This document shows, piece by piece, positions 26,943-36,015 of a stretch of DNA of 64,000 nucleotides. This DNA is from Aliidiomarina minuta (GTDB taxonomy: Bacteria; Pseudomonadota; Gammaproteobacteria; Enterobacterales; Alteromonadaceae). Position 1 is the stretch's first letter. Each line of letters starts with the position of its first letter. The notes below the pieces were generated by a model that ran no database searches, was not told where the DNA came from, and saw nothing but the letters and a program-made list of their open reading frames with translations. The position numbers and the translations under genes are program-made. The DNA is taken from assembly GCF_003987145.1 (NCBI RefSeq), contig NZ_PIPL01000001.1:1178001-1242000 (forward strand), read 5' to 3'.

Positions 26943-29463
26943 CCAGACGTTGTGCCTGTTGCTCACGCAGCTCCGGCTCCAGATTAAAACGAGTAAAGAG
27001 TTCATCGCTGCAATTAATAACATCGACCATGCCAGCTACACTCCACAAGTCCTGCTCCAGCTGCTTGGCTTTATGCGCGGCATATAAATTAACGTATTTG
27101 AATTCATTGGCAATAAAACTGATATCCGGCTTACCGGTACGGCTAATCTCCAAACGCATGGCCAGCACTACGCCCTGTTCCATGCCATTGCGCACAAAAG
27201 CCTGCTCCACACTCGTCGACTTAAATTCATGCGCGAAGCGGCGCACTATTTTAAAATCATTGCCTTTTCTGCGAATAAAAGTAAACAGGGTCAATAACAT
27301 CGGCCGTGACTGATTATCCAGTCGCAACCAGTGTCTTTTAATTTCCTGCTGCAGCACCGCTTCGTCCAGTAAGGGCCGCATACTGACCTTCTTCGAATCT
27401 TTCGACAGTCCCAGGCAAAGCTGCTTCATCACTTCATTCAGCGACGACACACCCACCTGACCGATGCTAAATTCGCCGCCCTTAGGGCGATGCAGATACA
27501 GCGGGAACGACATCATCGAATGGCTGTACAGGTTACGCAAACATAGCTGCAGGCCATGTAGACTAACCGACTGACGGGTAGCCAGTAATTCATCCAGGTT
27601 GCTCTCAATCATCTCAGCAATAAAATCACGCCCGGCGTGGGAAGACACATTAACGTCCACACGCAAATGCAAGGTATTGGCGTCCGAACTGACGTTCATT
27701 ACTTCATAACGCAACCCTTTAAGGTCATGTTCTTTTCGGCGACGATTAAGTTGTGGCAGGTCAATTTCCACATAATCACCGGGCTTCACCTTGAGTGACT
27801 CTTCAATATCAATTTGCAGGCCCATGGTTGAAATATCGCGGGTGCTGCCCAGCGTGCTTTTATCGCCGACCCTTACCCGCGCCTGGGTGCGATAACCAAA
27901 ACGGCTTTCAGAACGGAAATTCACGAAATCATAAGACACGCGCTGCAGTTCCGACGGTAACTTATGTGAAACCATGAAATCTTTTAATGCCGTCAGCTCT
28001 TCCCGGCTGCATTCATAATGCTGATAGTTTTTGACTGTCGGCGTGATATCACTAAGCAGGCCGACATGGGTCAGTCCGCCCAGTTGCTGCATTACATCAG
28101 GAGCTGGCGGCCGCTGTAAATGTTTCTCACGCTCCAGTATTTCTTTTGGCAGGGTCACTGGCAGCCAGGCTTTACCGGCATCCAGCACACTGAAATTAAA
28201 GCGATATACTTTAAAACTCGAAGTACGGCTGGCGAAACCGAGGAAAATACGGCGCAGCTCAGGGTCAGCAAGCTCGCTGTCGGTCGCTGAATAAAAATAT
28301 ACCTTGCCTTCGCGCAGCACCTGAAAACAAAAAATCAGATCGCTGGCTATTCCATCTGAGTTATTCTGCAAGGTTTTAAGGTAACGGGTCAGTCGCTTTC
28401 CGGTAAACAAAGACGGTAGCTGAATCTGGTTTTCTTCGTTCAGCCAGTCGTCCAGTATAAATGAGTTGTTCTGCGTCTCCAGTGCCATAGCGCTGAACAT
28501 ACGTTTCTCTTTACGCCGGAAAAATAACGGCAGGCTGCGCATGCGGGGAAAGTAGAACTGTTCATGGCCTTTAATAACCAGAGCGCTGTAAGTATTGTCT
28601 ATATTCACTTTGTAACGGCGTTTATAACCGTTAATGAAACGCAGCATGAAGGCATCAAACTGGCTTGACTCAAAGTCCACGTCGCGCAGCAAGCGCAGGT
28701 ACTGAACACCTTTATCCTGATCCACGGCTTTTACATCGTAGGGGACTTCAAGGTTAGGGTCGAAAGTAAATTCCTGCGCCAGGCCGGTAAAACGGACTCC
28801 TATCTGCTGCCCCTGATTAAACTCTACTCCGGGCGGTAGCTTAATGCGCATACCGCTGACCGAAATATTGGTGGTCATAGCTTCTACATCTTTACCGTCA
28901 GGAGCTTTCAGCATGACAGGAACGGTGAAGTTCATGCGCTCTTCACTGCGATGAAAATAACGACCAAAGGTAAAATAAGGCACTTCAAGATGGCCGATAT
29001 CAGAGACAGCAGCTGCCACCTCTTCTGCCGGCTGGGGAACTCCACCGCGCTGGCTGCGTTCGCGTGCAGCCTGAATACGGTCCCGGGCAGCCTGGGCCCG
29101 CTTTTTCTCCCGGGCCGCCAGCACCCGGTAGTTATTTTCGGCGTTATGCACCTGTTCGTAGGTATCTTCAGTAAACACGCCGCGATAGCGATCCAGTCCC
29201 GCTTCAAAAATCTGAATCGCGACTTCATCCATATAATGCAGCACACCTTTGTGCTTGTAGGGGCGGCAATGGCCATCCACGCGTTTACGTAAATCTATGG
29301 CTTTTTTGCACGGACGCGCCAGCCGTCGCAATTCACCTTTCAGCTTGAAGCGATCAGGCCCCGACATCTCATTAGTCAGAGCGGCGAAAATCGAATCAAA
29401 CTCAGGTTCATTAACGACAGGTTTTAGCTGTTCAATTAATTGTTGCTTGGCAACCGTGTCCAT
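26920..29463 (-). CDS. Large protein with two PilZ (c-di-GMP-binding) domains
   Basis: 847 residues, no signal peptide or membrane segment. Both PilZ domains keep the c-di-GMP signature: RSEER (172-176) with NISVSG (199-204), and RSESR (517-521) with DISTMG (543-548). Between and after them are long regions (about 280-500, 640-847) I cannot assign; a lysine/arginine-rich coiled stretch is at 115-140. The arrangement suggests a cytoplasmic c-di-GMP effector. It is transcribed toward btuFCD and overlaps btuF. Relation to B12 uptake is unclear. Confidence 0.85.
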   Translation of the reverse strand: MDTVAKQQLIEQLKPVVNEPEFDSIFAALTNEMSGPDRFKLKGELRRLARPCKKAIDLRKRVDGHCRPYKHKGVLHYMDEVAIQIFEAGLDRYRGVFTEDTYEQVHNAENNYRVLAAREKKRAQAARDRIQAARERSQRGGVPQPAEEVAAAVSDIGHLEVPYFTFGRYFHRSEERMNFTVPVMLKAPDGKDVEAMTTNISVSGMRIKLPPGVEFNQGQQIGVRFTGLAQEFTFDPNLEVPYDVKAVDQDKGVQYLRLLRDVDFESSQFDAFMLRFINGYKRRYKVNIDNTYSALVIKGHEQFYFPRMRSLPLFFRRKEKRMFSAMALETQNNSFILDDWLNEENQIQLPSLFTGKRLTRYLKTLQNNSDGIASDLIFCFQVLREGKVYFYSATDSELADPELRRIFLGFASRTSSFKVYRFNFSVLDAGKAWLPVTLPKEILEREKHLQRPPAPDVMQQLGGLTHVGLLSDITPTVKNYQHYECSREELTALKDFMVSHKLPSELQRVSYDFVNFRSESRFGYRTQARVRVGDKSTLGSTRDISTMGLQIDIEESLKVKPGDYVEIDLPQLNRRRKEHDLKGLRYEVMNVSSDANTLHLRVDVNVSSHAGRDFIAEMIESNLDELLATRQSVSLHGLQLCLRNLYSHSMMSFPLYLHRPKGGEFSIGQVGVSSLNEVMKQLCLGLSKDSKKVSMRPLLDEAVLQQEIKRHWLRLDNQSRPMLLTLFTFIRRKGNDFKIVRRFAHEFKSTSVEQAFVRNGMEQGVVLAMRLEISRTGKPDISFIANEFKYVNLYAAHKAKQLEQDLWSVAGMVDVINCSDELFTRFNLEPELREQQAQRLDDLLAEM

Positions 29464-29586
29464 TTATAGGCTATCCTGCATTTTCTCGTTATTATGTTGA
29501 CTATTAGCAGTATCGACCCATTATCGTAAGTCTTAACGGGAATGTCGATACCTTACCGAGTATCCAGGAGCAATCAGATAACCGCC

Positions 29587-30963
29587 ATGGCTAAAGTAAA
29601 GCAAAAAACCGCCTATGTATGCACCGAATGTGGTGCTGACTTCCCGCGCTGGATGGGTCAGTGCAGCGAATGCAAAGCCTGGAACACCATTTCCGAGGTA
29701 CGTCTTGGCAGTGGACCCGCGCGTCATCAGCAACCCCCTGGCCGGGCTGGCTTTACCGGCATGGTGGATGCCAAAGTACAAACCTTAAGCGACGTCGATC
29801 TGCAAAAGGTTCCGCGCTTTAGCAGTGGTTTTGCCGAGTTTGACCGGGTATTAGGCGGCGGTGTCGTACCAGGTTCCGCTATTTTAATCGGTGGTTCGCC
29901 CGGCGCGGGTAAAAGCACCCTGCTGTTGCAAACCATGTGTCAGTTATCCGAACACATGTCCGCTTTGTATGTCACCGGCGAAGAATCTTTGCAGCAGGTA
30001 GCCATGCGCGCTCAGCGTCTAAAGCTGCCTACTGATAAATTACGCATGCTGGCGGAAACCTCGGTAGAAACCATTTGCCAGCTCGCAGATCAGGAAAAAC
30101 CCGCGATTATGGTGATTGACTCCATTCAGGTCATGCACCTGAGTGACATTCAATCAGCACCTGGTAGCGTTTCGCAGGTGCGCGAAACCGCCGCTTATCT
30201 GACCCGCTACGCCAAACAGAATCAGGTAGCTATTATCATGGTTGGGCATGTCACCAAAGACGGTTCTCTGGCCGGGCCTAAGGTACTGGAACACTGCATT
30301 GACTGTTCGGTTCTTCTCGATGGCGACAGCGACGCCCGTTATCGCACCATGCGCGGTACTAAAAACCGCTTCGGCCCGGTTAATGAGCTGGGAGTCTTTG
30401 CCATGACCGGCAGTGGCTTAAAAGAAGTGACAAACCCGTCAGCTATTTTCTTATCCCGTGCCGACGAACATGGTAGTGGATCGGTAGTCATGGTGATCTG
30501 GGAAGGAACCCGCCCGCTTTTAGTGGAAATACAGGCATTGGTCGACCATTCGCAATTGTCCAACCCCCGCCGCGTAGCCGTTGGCACCGAACAGAACCGC
30601 CTCGCGCTGTTACTGGCGGTATTGCATCGTCACGGCGGGTTAGCATTGGGTGACCAGGATGTCTTTGTCAATGTTGTTGGTGGTGTGCGTGTCACCGAAA
30701 CCGGTTCCGATTTAGCCTTAATGCTGGCTATAGTGTCCAGCTTCAAGAACACCCCCCTGCCCCGCGATATGATCATTTTTGGCGAAGTCGGCCTCGCCGG
30801 TGAAATCCGCCCCGTGCCCAATGGCAGCGAACGCCTGAACGAAGCCGCCAAACACGGCTTCCGCCGCGCCATAGTCCCCATAGCCAACGCCCCCAAAACC
30901 AGCCCCGCCGGCATGGAAGTCATAGGCGTAAAAACCATAGCCCAAGCCCTGGAACACTGCTAA
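29587..30963 (+). CDS. radA: DNA repair protein RadA
   Basis: 458 residues from ATG 29587, where the family opening MAKVKQKTAYVCTECGADFP begins; the frame is open from 29542. It has a four-cysteine zinc finger (CTEC, CSEC), RecA-like ATPase with Walker A GGSPGAGKSTLL, the RadA-specific KNRFG motif (TKNRFGPVNELGVF) and a C-terminal Lon-like domain (VTETGSDLALMLAIVSSFKN). RadA promotes branch migration in homologous recombination. It ends only 9 bp from the convergent serB, with no terminator hairpin between. Confidence 0.96.
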   Translation: MAKVKQKTAYVCTECGADFPRWMGQCSECKAWNTISEVRLGSGPARHQQPPGRAGFTGMVDAKVQTLSDVDLQKVPRFSSGFAEFDRVLGGGVVPGSAILIGGSPGAGKSTLLLQTMCQLSEHMSALYVTGEESLQQVAMRAQRLKLPTDKLRMLAETSVETICQLADQEKPAIMVIDSIQVMHLSDIQSAPGSVSQVRETAAYLTRYAKQNQVAIIMVGHVTKDGSLAGPKVLEHCIDCSVLLDGDSDARYRTMRGTKNRFGPVNELGVFAMTGSGLKEVTNPSAIFLSRADEHGSGSVVMVIWEGTRPLLVEIQALVDHSQLSNPRRVAVGTEQNRLALLLAVLHRHGGLALGDQDVFVNVVGGVRVTETGSDLALMLAIVSSFKNTPLPRDMIIFGEVGLAGEIRPVPNGSERLNEAAKHGFRRAIVPIANAPKTSPAGMEVIGVKTIAQALEHC

Positions 30964-30972
30964 AACAACGGG

Positions 30973-31662
30973 TCACCGCAATACATGTAGTAACTGGCTC
31001 AGGTCTTTTTCGTCGATGCAATAGTCTGCGACTTCGCGCAATACGGGTTTGGCGTTAAAAGCAACGCCAAAGCCTGAGGCCTGCAACATCAACTTATCAT
31101 TGGCACCATCGCCGACTGCCATTGTCTGCGAGCGGGGCAAGCCATATTGCTGGGTAAGGTTAATCAGCGTGTCGGCTTTGACCTGGCCGTCCACAATACG
31201 ACCTCCAACTTTGCCTGTCAGTTGATCACCTTCAAACTCAAGAAAATTACTCACCACCACATCGAAGTTGAAACGGCGCGCTACCTCATCGGCAAACCAG
31301 GTAAAACCGCCCGACACCAACACCAAACGCCAGCGATTCTCGCGCAAGACCTTTAATAGCTCAGCGGCTCCGGGCATAATCGGCAACTCATCACGAATGG
31401 CATCCAGCATCGCCAGCTTAACGCCTTTAAGGGCGGCTACACGCTCACGTAAGCTTTGCGCAAAATCCAGCTCACCCAGCATAGCTTTTTCAGTAATAGC
31501 CGCAACCTGGTCTCCACAGCCCGCTACACGAGCTATTTCATCGATGCACTCCATATCAATAAGAGTTGAATCCATATCAAAAACTGCCAACCCTCGTTCC
31601 TTTAATAGCGGCGCAGGTCTTGGCTGATGACTATCAATAGAGGTACTCACGGGTGTGTTCAC
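30973..31662 (-). CDS. serB: Phosphoserine phosphatase
   Basis: 229 residues, HAD superfamily. Nucleophile motif DMDSTLID (Asp29, Asp31), VLVSGGFTWFADEVARRF, and metal motif MAVGDGANDKLMLQASGFGV. It hydrolyses phosphoserine to serine. It is about 90 residues shorter than E. coli SerB because the N-terminal regulatory ACT-like domain is missing; only about 20 unstructured residues precede the catalytic domain, so serine feedback may differ. It is divergent from the smp gene. Confidence 0.93.
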   Translation of the reverse strand: MNTPVSTSIDSHQPRPAPLLKERGLAVFDMDSTLIDMECIDEIARVAGCGDQVAAITEKAMLGELDFAQSLRERVAALKGVKLAMLDAIRDELPIMPGAAELLKVLRENRWRLVLVSGGFTWFADEVARRFNFDVVVSNFLEFEGDQLTGKVGGRIVDGQVKADTLINLTQQYGLPRSQTMAVGDGANDKLMLQASGFGVAFNAKPVLREVADYCIDEKDLSQLLHVLR

Positions 31663-31779
31663 TCAGATTCCTTATTTATTTGTTTTTTCTGATCTAATCT
31701 CTTAACTGTAGCAGGAGAATTTTTTCTGCGCGCTACTAATTTATTGCCTCTGCGAAGTGCTTATTATAAAGTGTCCCGC

Positions 31780-32391
31780 ATGCAGACATCCCTTATTAAC
31801 TGGTCAAAACATTGGCTCATCTCTGGAGAGCACCTGTACCGGCGCATTTTGCAGTTTGCAGTGGCGGTCTTTTTGGCTATCTGGATTTTACAAACCTGGT
31901 ACAGCACTGAGAAACAAGGTGAAGAAGTGCGCGTTCTGCATACCGAGCAGCTAGCCCGGGTAATTTTATCGCAGGCGGTACACGAAGCCCGTATCTGGTT
32001 ATCGAATGATAACAGTGAAGGTCTTGAAGGCCTGGCTCAGCATCTGCAAAATCAGGATGGCATTCTGGAAGTTTCTATTCAGGACTCGCAAGGCAAGCCG
32101 CTCGTGCGTTCCGGCCATGATCAGGATGTGCACTCTTTTCTAAGAGAATTGCCGACTCACATGTGGGCTGTGCCTATGGTCAAACAAATCGAAGATCTTG
32201 CCGACGGTAATATTTTTGGCTACATGCGTATTACGTTCGACTACAATCGTATTATGGCCGACTCGCATGTTTACCAGCGCGCTTATATGCAGCAGACAGG
32301 GTTTATGCTTTTTCTTGCGGCTCTGGCTGGTGCGTTAGCTGCCACCGCATTTCTTAAACGCCGTCCACGACCCACTCCGCCAACGGAATAA
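31780..32391 (+). CDS. Smp/YtjB family membrane protein
   Basis: About 203 residues from ATG 31780 (the frame is open from a TTG at 31744). One membrane helix near the N-terminus (LQFAVAVFLAIWILQTW), a periplasmic domain (AVHEARIWLSNDNSEGLEGL; GYMRITFDYNRIMADS) and a second helix near the C-terminus (GFMLFLAALAGALAATAFL). This is the arrangement of the Smp/YtjB (AhpA) family, usually found beside serB as here; function is poorly defined. The start codon is uncertain because no strong Shine-Dalgarno is visible. Confidence 0.75.
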   Translation: MQTSLINWSKHWLISGEHLYRRILQFAVAVFLAIWILQTWYSTEKQGEEVRVLHTEQLARVILSQAVHEARIWLSNDNSEGLEGLAQHLQNQDGILEVSIQDSQGKPLVRSGHDQDVHSFLRELPTHMWAVPMVKQIEDLADGNIFGYMRITFDYNRIMADSHVYQRAYMQQTGFMLFLAALAGALAATAFLKRRPRPTPPTE

Positions 32392-32399
32392 TTCAACTC

Positions 32400-33161
32400 A
32401 TGGCCGCGCTTATCGACAGCCACTGCCATCTGGATTTTGCAGCATTCGACGAAGATCGCGCTGAAATGTTAATGCGCGCCCATCAGGTCGGCGTCACCCA
32501 TTTTGTCGTCCCCGGAGTTACCCAGAAACAATGGCCGCGCCTGCGGGAACTGCAAAAACGCTATCAAAACTGGCATATCGCCTTTGGTTTGCATCCCTAC
32601 TTTATTGAACAGCATGAAGAAAATCATCTGGAAATGCTCAGTCAGCAACTGCACGAAGGCGGTGCCGTAGCGGTAGGTGAAATTGGTTTAGACGCTACCT
32701 GCCCGGATATCAGCAAACAAAAAGAGCTACTGAAAGCACAACTTAAATTAGCCGCCGAGTTTGAATTGCCAGTTATTTTACATCACCGCAAAACGCTGGA
32801 TGAAATGCTCAAGATGGTTAAGCAGGCGGGAATCGAGCACGGCGTTGTACACGCCTTTAGCGGTAGTCAGCAACAGGCTGAGCATTGGATTGAACAAGGC
32901 TTTAAGCTAGGTGTAGGCGGTGTCATTACCTACGACAGAGCTAATAAAACCCGCACTACTATTAGCAAAGTACCTTTGCAAAGTTTATTGCTGGAAACCG
33001 ACAGCCCGGACATGCCCATGTGCGGCAAACAAGGCGAGCGCAACGAGCCCGCCTATATAACCCGCGCCCTCGACGCCTTATACGAACTCCGCGAAGAACC
33101 CCGCGACCAGGTACGTGCAGCTCTTTGGCAAAACACCCTGCAACTTTTCAAGATCGGTTAA
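32400..33161 (+). CDS. tatD: TatD-family metal-dependent hydrolase
   Basis: 253 residues with the metal ligands of the TatD family: IDSHCHLDF (His8, His10), VGEIGLDAT (Glu), ILHHRKTLDEML (His), HAFSGSQQQAE (His) and ETDSPDMPM (Asp). TatD-type enzymes are 3'-5' exonucleases/deoxyribonucleases acting in DNA repair; this one is closest in context to YjjV. Eight bases separate it from smp. A perfect 68-bp palindrome begins at the last base of its stop codon and ends in the prfC stop. Confidence 0.88.
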   Translation: MAALIDSHCHLDFAAFDEDRAEMLMRAHQVGVTHFVVPGVTQKQWPRLRELQKRYQNWHIAFGLHPYFIEQHEENHLEMLSQQLHEGGAVAVGEIGLDATCPDISKQKELLKAQLKLAAEFELPVILHHRKTLDEMLKMVKQAGIEHGVVHAFSGSQQQAEHWIEQGFKLGVGGVITYDRANKTRTTISKVPLQSLLLETDSPDMPMCGKQGERNEPAYITRALDALYELREEPRDQVRAALWQNTLQLFKIG

Positions 33162-33228
33162 AAAAACGGGGTCAGAGCTAAAATTCACCACTTCGCGGTG
33201 GTGAATTTTAGCTCTGACCCCGTTTTTT
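33161..33228. repeat. Palindrome B, full copy 1 (bidirectional terminator)
   Basis: Perfect inverted repeat with 31-bp arms around a 6-base loop; arms contain CGGGGTCAGAGCTAAAATTC. Each strand has six A before and six T after, so it should terminate both tatD and prfC. It starts in the tatD stop codon and ends in the prfC stop codon, exactly filling the convergent gap. Confidence 0.93.
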
Positions 33229-34823
33229 CAATGTTCCCGGGTGTGGTCGAATTTGATGTCGGGGTAGCGCTCTTGAGTTAACCCCAGGTTGGCCATGGTT
33301 GGTGCTATATAAGTAAGATTATCACCACCATCCAACGCCAGGTTGTGCTCGGTTTTACGTCTGAAATCATCCAGCTTTTTAGCGTCATCACTGTAGACCC
33401 AACGCGCCGTCGCCACCTGAATATTCTCGTAAATAGCATCCACGTTGTATTCAGACTTCAAACGATGAACCACAACATCAAACTGCAGCACGCCTACCGC
33501 GCCGACAATCAGATCGTTGCTGACTAAAGGCCTGAAAACCTGTACCGCGCCCTCTTCGGAAAGCTGAACCAACCCTTTCAGGAGCTGCTTTTGTTTTAAA
33601 GGGTCGCGCAAACGAATACGGCGGAACATTTCAGGAGCAAAATTCGGAATGCCGGAAAACTTAAAGCTTTCACCCGACGTGAACGTATCGCCAATCTGAA
33701 TAGTCCCGTGGTTATGCAAACCGATAATGTCACCAGGATAGGCTTCTTCTACATGCTCACGGTCGCCGGCCAGGAACGTCAGAGCATCTGCAATGCGCAC
33801 CTCTTTGCCAATGCGCACATGCTTCATCTTCATGCCTTTCTCGTACTTACCCGACACGATACGCATAAAAGCTACACGGTCACGGTGGCGCGGATCCATA
33901 TTTGCCTGAATTTTAAAGACAAATCCGGAAAAGTCAGGGTTGCTTGCCTCAACGGCTGAACCCGTATCTGTTTCCCGGGAAAGCGGCGTAGGTGCCCATT
34001 CAATCAGGCCATCAAGCATATGATCAACGCCAAAATTACCCAACGCCGTACCAAAGAATACCGGTGTCAGCTCTCCGGCCAGGAACATTTCCAAATCAAA
34101 TTCATTAGAAGCCCCCTTGACCAGATCAATCTGGTCGCGCAGTTCATCGGCGTAATAGCCGAGACGCTCATCCAGCTCCGGATTATCCAGCCCTTTAATC
34201 ACATCCATTTCCTGGATTCGGTGGCCCTGTCCGCTCTTGTACAGAATGGTTTCATCACGCAATAGGTGGTAAACGCCCTTAAATTCCTTACCCGAACCAA
34301 TTGGCCAGCTAACCGGCGCGCACATGATTTTTAGAACGTCTTCTACTTCATCCAACAAATCCAATGGGTCGCGAATGTCCCGATCCAGCTTGTTCATAAA
34401 GGTTAAAATTGGCGTATCACGCAGGCGAGTTACTTCCATTAACTTAATGGTTCTGTCTTCAACACCCTTGGCCGCGTCAATTACCATCAGGCAGGAATCC
34501 ACCGCAGTCAGTGTCCGATAGGTATCTTCTGAGAAGTCTTCGTGGCCCGGGGTGTCCAGCAAATTAACCAGCTGCTCATGATAAGGAAACTGCATCACAG
34601 AGGTGGTCACCGAGATGCCCCGCTCTTTTTCCATTTCCATCCAGTCTGACTTCGCGTGCTGGCCTGACTTTTTACCCTTCACAGTCCCGGCTTTCTGCAG
34701 CTTTTGACCATGCAGAAGTACTTTCTCGGTGATGGTTGTTTTACCAGCATCCGGGTGCGAAATGATAGCAAAAGTGCGACGCTTCGCGACTTCCTGGGCA
34801 ACGGCCTTGGCCAAATCAGACAT
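33228..34823 (-). CDS. prfC: Peptide chain release factor 3
   Basis: 531 residues, translational GTPase. G1 AIISHPDAGKTTITEKVLLH, switch ERGISVTTSVMQFPY, G3 DTPGHEDFSEDTYR, G4 FMNKLDRDIRDPLD. RF3 removes RF1/RF2 from the ribosome after peptide release, and family length is 527-530. Its stop codon overlaps palindrome B copy 1. In related genomes prfC adjoins rimI-holD, but here about 5.5 kb of RAYT and ABC exporter genes intervene. Confidence 0.97.
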   Translation of the reverse strand: MSDLAKAVAQEVAKRRTFAIISHPDAGKTTITEKVLLHGQKLQKAGTVKGKKSGQHAKSDWMEMEKERGISVTTSVMQFPYHEQLVNLLDTPGHEDFSEDTYRTLTAVDSCLMVIDAAKGVEDRTIKLMEVTRLRDTPILTFMNKLDRDIRDPLDLLDEVEDVLKIMCAPVSWPIGSGKEFKGVYHLLRDETILYKSGQGHRIQEMDVIKGLDNPELDERLGYYADELRDQIDLVKGASNEFDLEMFLAGELTPVFFGTALGNFGVDHMLDGLIEWAPTPLSRETDTGSAVEASNPDFSGFVFKIQANMDPRHRDRVAFMRIVSGKYEKGMKMKHVRIGKEVRIADALTFLAGDREHVEEAYPGDIIGLHNHGTIQIGDTFTSGESFKFSGIPNFAPEMFRRIRLRDPLKQKQLLKGLVQLSEEGAVQVFRPLVSNDLIVGAVGVLQFDVVVHRLKSEYNVDAIYENIQVATARWVYSDDAKKLDDFRRKTEHNLALDGGDNLTYIAPTMANLGLTQERYPDIKFDHTREH

Positions 34824-34898
34824 GAGGAAACTCTTTTTTCAACGGGAATTCAAAGATACCGCGGATTTTACACCAAAGCCCCGCCCGTAAACAGACCC

Positions 34899-34964
34899 GC
34901 GGATAAAAACGGGGTCAGAGCTAAAATTCACCACCGCAAAGTGGTGAATTTTAGCTCTGACCCC
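34899..34964. repeat. Palindrome B, copy 2 (left flank of RAYT-B)
   Basis: GCGGATAAAAAC followed by a perfect palindrome with 24-bp arms (34911-34934 and 34941-34964) and loop CGCAAA. The whole 66 bp is identical, in the same orientation, to 35869-35934 on the other side of the RAYT gene. It ends 1 bp before the RAYT stop codon. Confidence 0.95.
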
Positions 34965-34965
34965 A

Positions 34966-35796
34966 TTATTTTTTACTAAGCCAGCGGCTTAAGGTGGTGT
35001 ATGGGATCTCGAAAAACTTAGCCAGTTCAAGCTTGCTATAACTACCGCTTTTATAAGCTTCTATAACCGCTTTTTTCTTACCGCTATAACGTTCCTTATA
35101 GTGAGCCAAAGGCCAGGCTGGTGGGCGACTTTGACGACGGCTAACTCCACTCGATTTTGAACGCACTGTGCGTTTATTTAAATGCGCCCTGACAAACTCC
35201 TTATCACCCAAAAACACCTGATTTGTGAGTAACTTCTGCATATCCAACTCTTCCTTATCAAGGATATACTGCTCGAACTTACCCAGCGCCAGCGGCAGGC
35301 TCTGCGCAAAATGAGCGAGCACTTCATGTACGGCAAGCCAGTCAGGGGCTTCATAACGCCCTATTGTGGCATTGTAACTGGACCAGTAATACTGTCTCGG
35401 ATGGTCGAAAATATTCGCTTTTACCGGATTTTGTAAAACGTAGCGAAGCAGGATTTTATAATAGTGATGAGTATCCACTAAAATCCCGGTAAAACGTCCC
35501 TGAAACAAGTGCCCACAACGCTCATGTTTGCGGTTTATGCGTTGCGTAAATACGCCGTTCAAGAAGTGCATTCCCTTGGAGAGATTAGCCTGTGGCGTTT
35601 CCACAAGAATGTGATAATGGTTTGTCATCAGACAATAAGCATGCACAATCCAGCCAAAACGCTCGCATGTCTGCTCCAGCGTATCCAGAAAAGTCCGGTA
35701 ATCCTGTCGATCAAAAAAGATATTCTCCCGCTTATTACCTCGCGACATCACGTGATAAAAAGCGCCCTCAAATTGAATCCGCAGCGGTCTGGCCAT
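34966..35796 (-). CDS. REP-associated tyrosine transposase (RAYT-B)
   Basis: 276 residues. The Y1 domain carries MTNHYHILVE (His60, His62), FQGRFTGILVD and YKILLRYVLQNPVKANIFDH (catalytic Tyr about 119). The opening MARPLRIQFEGAFYHVMSRG is a RAYT/IS200-like signature. A C-terminal helix-turn-helix-like segment (SYSKLELAKFFEIPYTTLSR) is present, as in the longer RAYT group. ATG 35796 has GAGGGA seven bases upstream. It is flanked by identical 66-bp copies of palindrome B, which are probably its recognition sites. It differs clearly from RAYT-A. Confidence 0.93.
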   Translation of the reverse strand: MARPLRIQFEGAFYHVMSRGNKRENIFFDRQDYRTFLDTLEQTCERFGWIVHAYCLMTNHYHILVETPQANLSKGMHFLNGVFTQRINRKHERCGHLFQGRFTGILVDTHHYYKILLRYVLQNPVKANIFDHPRQYYWSSYNATIGRYEAPDWLAVHEVLAHFAQSLPLALGKFEQYILDKEELDMQKLLTNQVFLGDKEFVRAHLNKRTVRSKSSGVSRRQSRPPAWPLAHYKERYSGKKKAVIEAYKSGSYSKLELAKFFEIPYTTLSRWLSKK

Positions 35797-35868
35797 AGCA
35801 ATTCCCTCGCCATTAAAGTCCCACTATTCAAGTTAGCGGTAAGGGGCAATGGCTGCTACGGCGATATT

Positions 35869-35936
35869 GCGGATAAAAACGGGGTCAGAGCTAAAATTCA
35901 CCACCGCAAAGTGGTGAATTTTAGCTCTGACCCCGT
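35869..35936. repeat. Palindrome B, copy 3 (right flank of RAYT-B)
   Basis: Same 66 bp as 34899-34964 plus GT; palindrome core at 35881-35934 with arms GGGGTCAGAGCTAAAATTC... and loop CGCAAA. It lies between the RAYT start and the ABC exporter operon, within the 219-bp gap that contains no gene. Confidence 0.95.
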
Positions 35937-36015
35937 CGTTTTGATTCAACGCAAGGTGTTTCTACAGAAGCTCGACTATCATTGGCATGACTTCTTAACG
36001 GTATTCATTAAGTAT

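Noticed and set aside
30960..30975. Terminator between convergent radA and serB
   Set aside because: The 9-bp gap contains no inverted repeat or T run; none could be supported.
35509..36015. N-terminal extension of 169 codons on the ABC ATPase
   Set aside because: The region is antisense to RAYT-B and runs through palindrome B; the family start fits ATG 36016.
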